Below are positions 33,936 to 45,354 of a stretch of 64,000 nt of DNA, in pieces. Position 1 is the stretch's first letter, and the number at the start of each line of letters is the position of its first letter. Under the pieces are notes generated by a model. That model was not told the origin of the DNA, ran no database searches, and worked only from the letters and a program-made list of their open reading frames with translations. The position numbers and the translations under genes are program-made. The stretch covers positions 6,696,001 through 6,760,000 of the forward strand of contig JBANDB010000002.1 of NCBI GenBank assembly GCA_037576215.1, written 5' to 3'. Origin of the DNA: Armillaria gallica. Taxonomy: Eukaryota; Basidiomycota; Agaricomycetes; Agaricales; Physalacriaceae.

Positions 33936-35771
33936 ATGTCTATCAACCAGAACCGGAGTTCTCAACAACAGTCTATCGCCACCCAGAGACACCGCGAGCA
34001 TCGTCTTAACCTCCACCGTTGCCAAGAGTATATCCCAAGCCAGCATTTCTCAGCCGCATTTGGCTGGAAAACCTTCGGAGGCAGTGGTCACATTTTGACA
34101 GCTACTCGGAGTGGAGACTCAACAGACGGGACGGTTGAAGAGGTGTCATTGATCGCGGTGGGAGATGTACTTCCAACGAAGTTCTGGGTTGAAAAGCTAG
34201 GTGGCTGGAAAAAAGAATTTGGTCCGATGAAAAACGCGAAGTTCTCCCTGCTGTTAGGAGAACCACAAGACCCAGAGTTCCGACAAGACTGGGCAAATAC
34301 CATTGGCAGAATCAACGGAGCAACGTCCCAAGTTGCGGGAGGATTGTCTGCATGCAGTTGCATTCAGACTGAAAACCATTCCACTCAAATTCAGTTTGGA
34401 GCACCTGTGTTTGAGGCACTGGTGAGTCCTTATAATCTACCAGGTGTGAACCGGTGCTGACCATTTCATACAGGATCCAACTAACAATGTACTTGACGAA
34501 GTCATACAAACCTGGTCCGTGAATGCAGAAGACCAAGTGGGTCTCGGCCAATTGAAACGAACTCATCGGGTTAACTGTTTGAAAGTATTTGATATCGACG
34601 ATTCCCCAGTACCTCCTCACAAGGTGTCGGCATTGCTGAAAGGTGCAAACACTTTCCTTTCCAACAAATCGTATATTAAATGCTTTACAGGGTCCCTTGT
34701 GGAAGTACACTTCTCCATCCGACACTGGAGCATATATCGTAACAACCAGCCAGTACAGCATGCTTTTAGTTGTATGATAAATCAGATATGCATTCTGAAG
34801 CGGGCACCTCCCCCAAAGCCTAGTCCTTACAAAGGATCAACACGTCCATACCGGCCACTACCGACTGCACCAACTCCAGTTCCCGCTGTGCCGATGCATA
34901 CTAAATTGCGACTCCCACTGCTTCAACTCCAATTCCTATTGAGCCGATACCTGCTGTCGTTGCATCTGACACATCGGATCCCTCGACGCTGCTCCTGCCT
35001 GCAGAGATTCAACCTACACAAAAAAAAAATAAACCTGTGTTTGCAAACATTACAAACGTCGTTGAATTGCAGACGACAGGCACTCAGCCTGCGGATCCAT
35101 ATTCCTCGGTCCAGCTAGCTAGCCATCTTGCCCACAGAGAGAACCAGGCCTTCCCTGCTACACCGGCGGGACCAGGTGGCTACCCCTCATTCTCCCCATT
35201 TTTGTTACCATTTAATAGACAACGACCTCCTTCAACAGACAATTTTACCGGAAGTTGGTTGCTACCAGGTGCCCTGGATTTCAACCTGCCTCCATCAAGT
35301 GTCTCTGCTTTGGGCACACCTCCCAGACCAGCACGTCCTATGCCTGCATATGACAATGTTGACGGTACACCTCCAGTGCATGCCCCGTTAACATCGCAGA
35401 CGTCTTTGCAAGACTCAGGCCCGAATATGCCATCGTTGGTTGGCGCGATACAGGAGACGAACGATATTGGCCCTGATACAGAGGCCCCCAGATACAACAC
35501 GGATGAGCCAGTTGGCTTAGCAGGCGACCTATCACAACAGATCCCAGATCCACACTCTGATGGAGATTTTATCGGCGCCTCGCTGCCAGAACAAGAGAAC
35601 AGGAATCCAAGGAACTCTCAGCAAATAGAACCAGTCCGCAGTTCCGTCGAACAGACCACTGATGTGTCACAGACCCAAGTCGGTACATCAGGTGACAGCA
35701 AGGCAAAGAAAAGGAAGGTCAATGAAGTGGATGTGTCACACGAAAGGGTGCTCCGACCTCGAACTGCATAG
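33936..35771 (+). CDS. Unknown-function protein, paralogue 2 of 2, with long Pro/Ser tail
   Basis: Exon 1 (33936 to about 34421, donor GTGAGT) and exon 2 (from about 34474, DPTNNVLDEV) match the gene at 28583 over their whole shared length (HF..W..GG, VSLIAV, FWVEKLGGW, DWANTIGRI, STQIQFGAPVFEAL; then HRVNCLKVFDID and WSIYRNNQ). The C-terminal half is a long Pro/Ser/Gln-rich region ending with KAKKRKVNE, a likely nuclear localisation signal. Around 34900 the Pro/Thr-rich stretch changes frame without a clear intron, so there is either a small intron or a one-base frameshift. Function unknown; the two paralogues may be nuclear proteins. Confidence 0.55.
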
Positions 35772-36254
35772 GTACTTTGGAATCGCATAGACAGTATCTA
35801 TTGCGAACTCGCCATAAAATTAGATACTGCACTACATTCGCTGAGTAGAGTATATACCTGTGTATTCACACCTTTAATAGCCTTGCGGTTTCCGTGCCTT
35901 AACCTGCTTTAACCTGCCATTTCGCTTCTTAACCTGCATCCCACTATCTGACCACTGGAAGTTCCTGATACAACCGATTTGTCGGCACTTAAGCGTCTTA
36001 GTACAGATGGCTTTGCCTTCTTGCTGCGTCTGACCAAAAGTAGTTCCTTTTCTGCGTGTTTGTGTCTGGCTTGAAATATTTGTCTTGCTTTGGTACGCCT
36101 ATCCTGAGCTTGTACATGGCGAAGATGGACAAGTTTTGCATATTTGGATCAAAGGATGGGTGTACCCTTTTTGGTCATCTTGATGAACCCCCGTTTGGCG
36201 GAATGTAAGGCATAGCCTATCAACATTTGGCTCAGGGCATCAACATAACGTGAT
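35772..36254. other. Intergenic
   Basis: 3' flank of the gene at 33936. AACCTGC occurs three times at 35900-35937. No gene recognised. It may hold the last exon of the minus-strand gene that follows. Confidence 0.4.
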
Positions 36255-38571
36255 CTAAACCTTACCGCGAGATCTCCAATAGCCGGGTTCCCATGTTCCA
36301 CTTTTTCGCGCGGCATTGACAGCATCGCAGGTACGACTCATCACACGATATTTCATGTCTTGAATTAGTCGATAACTGATAGGAGCAGGATTCAGATCGT
36401 CGTCGCCCAGGTATTTGACATAATGGATGTATCTGTGCATGCATGTTTTCTGGCACATCCATAATACCAGATATATCATTCACTCACCGTCTGTTTCCCA
36501 TCTTTTGCACCAATGAAATGCCACAGAAATCCAGAGGTCCCACTACCCACTCTGACTTGATGTGTTTGATGACCTAAAAACACGGTATGATGTTAAGCCT
36601 AAGTAGTGGCAACAAGCGCACCTCCAACAATTTGCACTCTTTTTCGAAATTGCAAGCCGCTACCCATCTCAGCTCAATTCCCACGTTAGAAGGGATATGG
36701 TACAGTGTCCATATCCCAGAGGAATCTGCACTATTATAAAGATTCGTTGTTCGCTGCTTCTTTCGAGGGTGAGAATCTGATATGGTATCGGGTAACAGAT
36801 GGCAGCTTCCATCTGCAAGGTGTTAAAGCGTAGCGGTGTCAAAGTGGTATCCTCTTACCGCAATCAAACGACTCTCCTCCTTTCACATATCTAAAGCGTG
36901 GTCTGAATGCTGAACTAACAGGATCTTGGTACTTTTCATCAACGGTCACAACGTCCTGCACTATCAAGTGCCACAGGTGGCCCAGAAGTCTTGCAAAGGG
37001 GAGTAATCGCGGATGAAACACGTCAAACTTAGGTACCTTTCCCTTGATAATAATAATAAAAAAGTGTCAGAGGTATGCATCTGGACTGCTCCTTGGAAAA
37101 TATAAACCTGCGATTGTTCGATGTCCCATACATCGAAAGCTCTGTCTGCAATGACACTGATGGAACATTTCTCGTTGCGATAGACATACAGGTCTTCCTT
37201 ATAGCTGATTTGATCTTCCAGGGTAGCACAGAGACCAATATGATTATAAGACGATGCTCTTTTCAGTCTGTATCTGCATAAAACATGTCATCAGCTTTAG
37301 GCGCCCCTTTGAATGCGGCTGACTGAACTTGTTCTTCAGGTGTGAGTCGAGAAGGAACTGGTAAGCAGCCTCGCAAAGGCACGCCATTCTCGAAGGGCAT
37401 CGAACAACTTCCCGAATCGGCATCCATGGAGGGAAGCCTAATGGTAGGAAATGCTCAGCATAAATTGAAGCATCCTTATATACTCGCTTACCCGCAAGAA
37501 AACAAAGGATGCTGGTGGCATACATGCTGAAGGCGTCAAATGCAGAGTGGTCATTTTTGATAGCCACCCACACCGGTTCCATTGAAAGCCAATGTTTTCC
37601 GCTGAACCTGACAGCAGAACTAAGCCAGAGATGATATGCTTGTAACAAAGTCTCGTTGTCAGAGGGGTGGTCCAAGACAGTGCCGGTGGTGCTATAAGGC
37701 AAAGACAGAGGAGAAGGAAATGGGTTCTTCTTGCATTTGCACCATGAGATCTAATAAACAAGACGCAAAAAAAAGAATGCAATGAAAAAGCAGACTTCTT
37801 CTCAGCGGCTGCACACTTACTTCAAAAAGGCAATCCCTACTGTTGAACGAAAGAATGTAGTCTCCGAAATCAAATGCTATTCCTATACAGAATCCTCTGC
37901 CTGCTGCTGGAAGGGGAACAATTTGCTGATCCCAAACCTTTCTCGTGTACAAATTGATAGACGTGTGGAGATTAGGTCGAAGCTGAAGGCATCAAACTAA
38001 GCACCACCGTAGACTAAGGGCTAAGGCACTTACAGAAAAGTACTGATGGTTGGGGAACTCAAGAATATACCATCTCTGGTGGTATAGCGCTCTTATTAAC
38101 TTCAAGTCAGCCTTCAAAAAAGCATCATAGCTATCGTTGTTCGCTAGTTCGGGGATCACCTTGGGATCTGGCCATATATTCTTGTGTGTGCTAGTGGCAG
38201 AAGTGCCCCTGAGAATAGGGGTGTTATGGTGTAGTTTTACTACCTATGATGCAAAGCTTTGTTGGAAAGCACAACGGAACAGCAAACGCAACACTTACAG
38301 TGGCTGTTTTGAGAAAGTATTCTAAAGAGCTCAAGCCTTGATCGTCTACTCCTTTATCATTGGACTTCAAAATGTAAGAGTCCAAGGAGGTCTGTTTCAA
38401 AGATCGCTGATCTGGATCCTGTGTCACATGCGAACGTTTTTTGTTTTTCTTGGGCGAAACGGGTTTCTTGATGTCACCGTATATGCCAAGCATTGCCCTA
38501 TTTTTCAGAGTAGTTTGAGAGCAGTGGTTCAGGAACGCAGCAGCAAAATCAGTTTCGGGTCCCTCAGGCAT
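36255..38571 (-). pseudogene. Multi-exon gene of unknown function, probably broken
   Basis: Exon 1 starts at 38571 (MPEGPETDFAAAFLNH), is Lys-rich (SPKKNKKRSH), and is followed by KQTSLDSYI, which resembles a PCNA-interacting box. Good GTAAGT donors follow. Later exons read IWPDPKVIPELANNDSYDAF, then KVWDQQIVPLPAAGRGFC, then SAVRFSGKHWLSMEPVW. From about 37433 to 36855 one frame reads continuously through PFENGVPLRGCLPVPSRLTP and LLPFARLLGHLWHLIVQDVV, except for an in-frame TGA at 37263-37265. The junction into that frame does not keep phase with the preceding exon. A further coding-like exon lies at 36479-36255 (KYLGDDDLNPAPISYRLIQD). No family recognised. The stop and phase mismatch suggest decay, but the exon model is mine and uncertain. 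Confidence 0.45.
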
Positions 38572-38977
38572 GGTGGAAAGGAAGTGTCAGCCGACATTGC
38601 TGAAACTACCAGTAAAAGACGCGTAGATGGATTATGTAACACTAGAAAAGGATGGAAGCTAATCGAAATTTCGGTTAGCACAGCAAAATAGTGTATTAAT
38701 ATCAAAAAATATTAATATCGAAAATGCAGCTTTGGCACATCCAGCTTCAAATGGTGGGTGGACGATGTGTTTAAAACTCGGAAGCACCTCAGGGGAAGTC
38801 AGCCAGCTGGAAACCTCGCTTGTTTATAACCCCCTGAATTGTTGTAAGATTTACAACTGACGAATTGAAGCAATCCATATCCATCATTACATCACCTCTG
38901 CGTACCTCTTCCCAAAACCCTGTAGAAGGTGAATGTGCTGGAAAGTAAACAATCAATGAAGAAGCGTACTTTTAGTG
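38572..38977. other. Spacer between two minus-strand genes
   Basis: Includes an AT-rich stretch with repeated AATATTAATATC (38700-38720). No gene seen. Confidence 0.4.
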
Positions 38978-39840
38978 CTAGGCGTCGGGTGGCGGCCCAT
39001 CCACGCCCCTTTCCATATACCAGTTCTTGAGCCAGACCTTGGCAACTTCATGGTCGAACTTGACTTGCACCAGAAGGGCCGTGATTCTGTCGAGTGCTTG
39101 TGTATTGAAAACATCGCCGTCATTGTGCTCATCACGAAGCTCGCCACAACACTGAATCTTCTGGCATGAGACCTCGACACGGGATACACCGATTTGACCA
39201 GATGAGCCTTTAAGGAAGTGGCCAAGAGACGACAGCTCTTGCAGGTGTTTTGCTTGTCTGATAATGAATCAGTTGACACATATTATCAATGAGAAAGGAC
39301 ATACAGTGCACTATCCATCTTCTTGAATGTGCTTCGTGCTTGGGTAAAGTAAGCCCAGATCATGGAGGAGGAAAAACTGTATGTTTCATCCTCATCAAGA
39401 TCAAGAATCTGGCAGAAAGTATCCATGTTGATAGCTGCAGGAGACGTTGGGGCCTAACAGATACGAACGATAAGAAGCAGATAAAAGGGTAAATTCAAGA
39501 GGATATAGGGCACCTCTACGGCTGGAGTTTCAGCAGAATCGTCGGATTCTGCTGAGGTGTCAAGCGACGAAGTCCTAGCGGTAGACTCGTCTGTTGCGCT
39601 ATGGTCTTCATTGGAAGGTGGTCATTGGTGCTTCAGCTTTAGCGACGGTGGATATTTGAAATCCCTAGTAACGGGCAAGACAGGAGACATTAGGTGTGAC
39701 TCGGTGGTTGAGGTCATTGCGGTGCGGGTCATTGGTGGAAGCGGTGAACAAATCGTCGGACGAGTGTTCGGTACGTCCATGAGGGACAACATTGGTGACA
39801 AAGAAGAACAATGAGTGTCCATGTACTGCGGTGTCGTCAT
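38978..39840 (-). pseudogene. YPD1: YPD1-like histidine phosphotransfer (HPt) protein with in-frame TGA
   Basis: Exons 39840-39514, 39453-39305 and 39257-38978 join cleanly (GT-AG). Ypd1 relays phosphate between hybrid histidine kinases and the Ssk1/Skn7 response regulators in osmotic and oxidative stress signalling. Exons 2-3 give a full HPt bundle: FCQILDLDEDE, IWAYFTQARSTFKKMDSAL, then SSLGHFLKGSSG with the phospho-accepting His, and VSCQKIQCCGELRDE and ALDRITALLVQVK. Exon 1 encodes a Ser/Thr/Pro-rich extension and is interrupted by TGA at 39622-39624 in frame with both sides (KLKHQ, stop, PPSNEDHS). No Met precedes the HPt domain after that stop until MDTFCQ at its very edge. It is either a decaying extra copy or the functional gene starting at that Met. 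The HPt call itself is strong. Confidence 0.8.
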
Positions 39841-40331
39841 AGAGGTGTGCCTTCACTGATGGCATGATGACATCCACTCTATCATGCATCACCTGTCGAA
39901 TGCTTCCGTTAAAAACCCTGTAAAGGGCACCTCTGGTGGGAGTTCATCACATGTTCAGTCATAGGACGACATGCGTCTCAGCATTCAGCCAAAGCCTCAT
40001 ATCTGTCGACGGACAATATAATGAGCGGCTTCCAAAAGAATGCAGCGTGTTTTTCAATACTTGTGGAAGGTGAAATGAAATCGTTGAGATGTATCGGGAG
40101 TGAAGGATGCAAGGGCCCAATGCACTACGGTTTCAGAAAGAGCAGGCATTAACAATATATAATATAACAAATGCTAATATACATCCAAACGGACAATCAT
40201 CTAGTCATTTGTGAAAAGCAATATGTCCTCTTCACCTCTTCTATTGAATATTTTTCCAGTGCAGCACCAATCAGTTCCTCTTCAGATTCCTTACTCCTGC
40301 AAGCACGACTGTTAATATCACAGATGTATCG
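39841..40331. other. Intergenic
   Basis: Upstream region of the YPD1-like gene and 3' end of the next minus-strand gene. No gene recognised. Confidence 0.4.
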
Positions 40332-41778
40332 TCAAAGAAACTCGTACAATTCGACCACCGGAAGCACATGTCCATCATACAAATCGCGAACCCGATCCAC
40401 GACTGTCGGTGTTTTCTTTAGCAAGTGGGAGAATGGCTCAGACAGATCCTTTAAGGCTATGTGCAAGCCTCTTCCACCACGGTGGTCTTCTTGTCGCAAT
40501 TGGAAGTCAACTACGGCGTGGCAGAAGACATTGCGGAAAACAGACATCAATATCCAGGCCAACCTGGTAAATTCTGTCTCATTGATGATTGACCAAGTGG
40601 TCTCATAGACAACGGTGAAGGATCGCATCCAATTGCACCTTGACTTAAGGGCATCAGGCAGCAACCGGATTGTGGTCGGGATCTTGGGTATGAAGTAGGG
40701 TCCTCTGATAATGATCATGAGGTTGTCGAGATTGGAGTGCTTTGGCAGTGAGAGAAGGGAGACATGAATCTGCCCCATGTTGATCATGTCAATGTCCAGT
40801 GTAAGAGTGAGCAGTTCGGGAGTGTAAGACAGGTCAAAGGGCCTAGCGTCACCTGCATAGGAATATTAGATCGTTTGCTCCACAAAGTCAGTTGCTTGGT
40901 TACTGACCCGTACTAATGGACGAGATATCTCGAACTGAAGGACCCACTTTCTTCAAGAAAGCGGACACATTTGTATGATCTGCGTCACCGACGATGTGGA
41001 ATGATGTAAGGCCACTGGGGTCATACCACGCGGTTGGATCGCTGAACCATTCAAGTGCGTTCACCCCTGGAGCAGGTAGCACTATGAGCTTGTCGATGAC
41101 AGGACGAGACTGCTGATCAGATTGACACATGTAGTCAGTGAATCCCTGGCAGGGTTCACGCAGGAACTGGGTGTTGTAAAAGTAAAGGGGGGACAGGGTA
41201 GGTTCTGGCAAGTATAACTGCATGACGTCCAGGTGGCCAAAATGGTTCATGAACACGTTCATGCCTTTTATGGAGGCCCTGCAGAAGATGAGTTTCAGGT
41301 ATTTGATGTGGTCACAGTCGCCGAAGTAAATTGGCAGTTCGTCCAAGATGACGTTGAAGAACGCTGCAGTACGAACGTTGGGAAGTAGCATGATCAAATC
41401 CGTGACAGCGTCTCTGATAGAGTAAGAACGGCTGGTCACAGTGGACACGCTGGAAGAGAAGGGGGCGATAACATGGATCTGTTGGATGAACGAAGTGAGG
41501 TGCTTTTCCGTAGAAAAGAAATCTATAACCGACTGAGCGTCGTAGAGAATAGACAAGTATGACGGTACCGCGAGGTTGGTACCGCATCGTATGGAGACAT
41601 GCCTCCAAATGTATGGACGCAGAATGGATAGAAAGCCCCGACATGTCAGCGACATTCTCCTAGCACATACAGTGCAAAACATGTCGTCAATACTGTCGCA
41701 AGCGTCATGGGAGACACCGACAATGCTCCAGACGATCAATTTTTCAGCTATATCGAGAGGGGTGGTGAAGAAGGACAT
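40332..41778 (-). CDS. F-box/LRR-like protein
   Basis: Exon 1 runs from about 41778 to about 40910. An intron ending CAG precedes GDARPFDLSYTPELL (about 40850), and exon 2 ends at 40332. The start MSFFTTPLDIAEKLIVWSI is preferred to an upstream Met at 41865 because it puts the F-box-like helix at the N-terminus, as usual. SLTCRGFLSILRPYIWRHVS is the conserved end of the F-box. The rest has irregular leucine-rich spacing (IKYLKLIFCRAS, LDVMQLYLPEP). Probable SCF substrate receptor. It belongs to a local cluster of similar genes. Confidence 0.65.
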
Positions 41779-42354
41779 GGTATGATGCGATGCGATGAAA
41801 ATGTGGCATAGTCGCAGAAGCTTTAGTACTTCAGATGTTACAGCGTCGGTTTGCTCGAGGGACAAAGGCAGCGAGCAAGACTTGGAACTTGCCGTGTACT
41901 AGTGCCTATTTTGGAAATACCGTACAGTTCGGAAGGGAAGGATTAGGAGTAAACACATTACTGCGAAATCTAAATCTAGTTCCAGGGACTTGCCATCTGG
42001 AAGTTTCCGCTGAAAATCTAGTAACAGGATCTGTCCACACAGGTCTGGAAAGTTCTGGCATACCGTGGAAAGATCTGGGACATGCGCACATGGGTACACT
42101 GCTATCGTAACAGAACACTTAAAAAAATTAAGACTTGATAGACTTTAGAGCAAGTTTAAAGTGCCGGAACACAGCATAGAATAAAATATATTCGCCATAT
42201 GATAGTAATAGACGATAGTGGTCATTGTACTACTAAGTAGTGTGCCTGAGAGTAATAGATAACAGCAGAGTGTACCAAGGTCTGGTCACTTTGATATCTG
42301 TATAGATCTAATCAGAGTCGTATACGTGTAAGAAAAGAGCAAAATCACCACACA
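41779..42354. other. Intergenic
   Basis: Upstream of the F-box gene on the minus strand, with AT-rich sequence at 42110-42260. No gene recognised. Confidence 0.4.
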
Positions 42355-43641
42355 CTAGAATGGACAGAGTATTTTATTTCCGAATAGAGTTCGCATACCC
42401 GAAAACCCTACTGCAACGGTTCTATCAGCCACCTTTCTTGAGTACCGTGAATCGGGGTAAAGCTGGCAGTGGATGGTCATCCAAATAAATCGGTCTCTGT
42501 CTACCACTTCTAGAAGCGCCTTGTCTACTTCATTGAGGTCAGCTAGGGAATGCAGGAACCAGTGACATGGGAACTGGACGATGTTGAGGTCTATGTTATG
42601 AACGGAAGGGCTTGGAATGCTACGCAAGGACCGCAACAACATTTTAAGACCATTGTTTCCAGCGACGATGGACAGAGTCTGTAGCCCAGAAAGGTTCGTT
42701 AGCGATATCATGCAGTGTTCGTGTCGACAAGGTGATTCGAGGCAGTCATAGGCAGAGGTATGCATATGCGTTTAGTGAGTTATCAAGAAGCGCAGTATAG
42801 CATGAAATACGCACGAAAAACATCAAGGACGAGATGGTCCACGTCGCCCCTGAGGCCGTTCATAAGAAAGTTGGCCCTTTCACACCACCATTCACAATAG
42901 GAATGGATACGGAGTTTACGCATTGCAGGAAAACGTACTGAGTGCAGCCACTCGTAGTTCTCTTCTACAGATCCGTCTTCAACTTCAGGCATAGAAAGAT
43001 CAAGTGACCTCAGACGGTTAAATACTTCATGAACCTCCGGAGATATATCATTCCCTGCAATGTCCACTATAGTTGAAGGAGTTACCGTCATCTCGATTAA
43101 GGAAGGGAACACTGTTGGTACGGACACAGTAAGCGAGTGTTATCAAATAGACTGCTAGATAAACATACAAGGAATGAGAGTATTGAGATTGTCAATGAAC
43201 ACGACGCCTCAACTGAATGTCAATGACTCAATCGTCCTGAATGAGTCCGACAATTGTGACAACGACCCACTGATGCCACCGAAACCCTCCAGAACGAAGG
43301 ACTTTGCAAGAGGTAGCTGAATGAACAGCTCCTTTAGTCCTGCAGCGTCCTCTCTTAATCGTCCCTCCGCAAAACCGAACCTTCCTAACATAGCGACAAA
43401 TGTCTGGGTAATAGCGTTGAAGGTTTATCGCAGCTTCTCTTGCAGTCCAGTTTGCGGTGTCTAAGATCCAGAGATAGCCGGTAGGACATGGGACAGTCTC
43501 ATTGACAGTGAGAGTATGAAATTGTATGCGGCGGCATTCAGAGAGAAAACATGGGTGGACGAGAGAACAGTTGGCCAAATCTCGCTTCGATGTCAGAAAC
43601 GAAACAATTTGGTCGATAGTTTCTTGGGAAACTTTGTCCAT
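42355..43641 (-). CDS. F-box/LRR-like protein, possibly frameshifted
   Basis: Starts MDKVSQETIDQIVSFLTSKRD, with SLVHPCFLSECRRIQFHTL completing an F-box-like motif. Later frames at 43127-42783 (LRSLDLSMPEVEDGS, RKLRIHSYCEWW) and 42765-42355 (GLQTLSIVAGNNGLKML, VHNIDLNIVQFPCHWFL) carry LRR-type pattern and are joined through short gaps that can be introns. Near 43385 the sequence changes from VRKVRF to AEGRLREDAAGLKELFIQL in another frame without an obvious intron, so a one-base frameshift is possible. Predicted substrate receptor of an SCF ligase, or a recent pseudogene. Confidence 0.55.
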
Positions 43642-43849
43642 GGCTATGGTCCACACTCAGAGAAGATAACGAGTCGAAAGAATCGTGATGGGTTTAAATA
43701 GGGAATGAAAGCAGTGGCGGTTGAATGTTGGTGGCGTGGCTGTGACATCTCAAAAACTGATGTAAAAGTAGCAGGAGACACGTGGAAAGTGTTCGTAAAA
43801 ATAATGATTTTTCGGTAACCACCACGAACAAAACACAGGAACCTCTACA

Positions 43850-45168
43850 CTATACCAGGCCTGTTTGCGACGTGCAAAGCTTTCTGCCAACCATATTTGC
43901 GAATTCTATCAATCTCTGCCTTATCCAAAGGGCCAAGTGCTCTTCATCTTTTTTGCTCATGCCTCCACATGTGCCACTGGCAATCATACCTTGAAAATAT
44001 CGAGGATGGACAATATGACATAGGGTCCGATCTAGCACAACAATGCAATCGGGAGGACAGGGAGACTTTCCAGCAGACCATGACCTAGGCATATTTAAAA
44101 CACACAATCGAATGAACTCTAGCGAAGGCAGCGGCAACGTCCCTAGTGAATGTTGCAAGAGACATATAGCATGCTCTCCTTGAACCGTGATGTCAATGTC
44201 TTTCAAATGTATAAGGCGTTTTAGACACAGGCGACTGTGGCTGGAGGAATACTTCGGAGAATGATACGCTGTACGCAGAGATTCAGCAGTACTCAAAGCG
44301 ACAAGAGGGGGAAAGGACGCTTATGCCAGATCTGCAAGTCCAAGCGAGTGACAATCAGCATGCCGTCCAACAGCATATTCGCCACATCAACATCGGCTTC
44401 ATGGTGAAGGTGAAGACCTAAGTTCTGGAGGAAAGTGAATGTATACCTGCCAATCCAACCATATGATAATAAATTGCCTTCCCACCCTACAGAGTGAAAT
44501 CCTACGTGTAGCTGATGCACCTGACCTAGAGCGAGACGCGTATCCAATGTCATCTTGTCCATAGTGACATTGTAGTCGTTGGTGCAACCAAAATTCCATG
44601 TGGTCAATCGTGGTGATGCTAAGAGAAAGGAGTTGAATACTATATCCGGTACGTTGTGAATTTTCTTCGCACCTTCTACTATCGCGTTTAGCATCTGAGT
44701 GGAAATAGAGCAGCCTTTGAATGTCAAAGTTGACAGTATCTTCATAGAGGATAAGAGCAACTGGAGGGAGCTTTTGAAAAAGCCAAGGTCCATATCCACA
44801 AACACCAACTCTGTCACAGACGGTGCCCCTTCCATTAGCTGGACGAAAGCAAGTACGTCTGCCCTCTTCAGACACTCGGCGAAGAAGACGATCCTTCGAA
44901 TGTGTTTGCCTACTCGTGGGAAGTCATAACATATTGCACGGCTGATAGCCACCACTGTACCCAAGCACCGGTGGTCGTATCCTTGGATGTCAGCCGCGCA
45001 GAACAGCGGAGTGAAGGAAGATCCTGCAGAAAGATGGACGGTGGCATAACGAACACGTCGACATGCATTGGCAAACGAACGGTCCACCATGGATAAAGTC
45101 GACAAGTCCGGCTTCATATAGATATATGAGGTAATGTGTTCTTTCGTCTCTTGGGCAAGCTTCTGCAT
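43850..45168 (-). CDS. F-box/LRR-like protein
   Basis: A TATATAT box at about 45203-45209 on the minus strand argues against the far-upstream Met at 45264. Starting at 45168 gives MQKLAQETKEHITSYIYMKPD, an F-box-like helix followed by SMVDRSFANACRRVRYATVH. LRR-type pattern follows (VTELVFVDMDLGF, LSTLTFKGCSIS, VTRLDLQIWHKR). The first long frame stops at 44293, and the protein-like sequence resumes in another frame (YHSPKYSSSHSRLCLKRL) down to 43850, through a weak intron or a frameshift. Member of the 40-48 kb cluster. Confidence 0.6.
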
Positions 45169-45354
45169 TGCACTGATGTGCATGATAGACATACAAGACT
45201 GCATATATAAATCTATACATCGGATATACCCATATCTGTCAGAGCATATTCGGTCAGTAACCAACAGGAACGGTTGCTATTAGTACGGACCTCGATCCTT
45301 GATGAAAGACATCCCTGTTACCCATACACAATACACTGACATCAAACGACGAAC

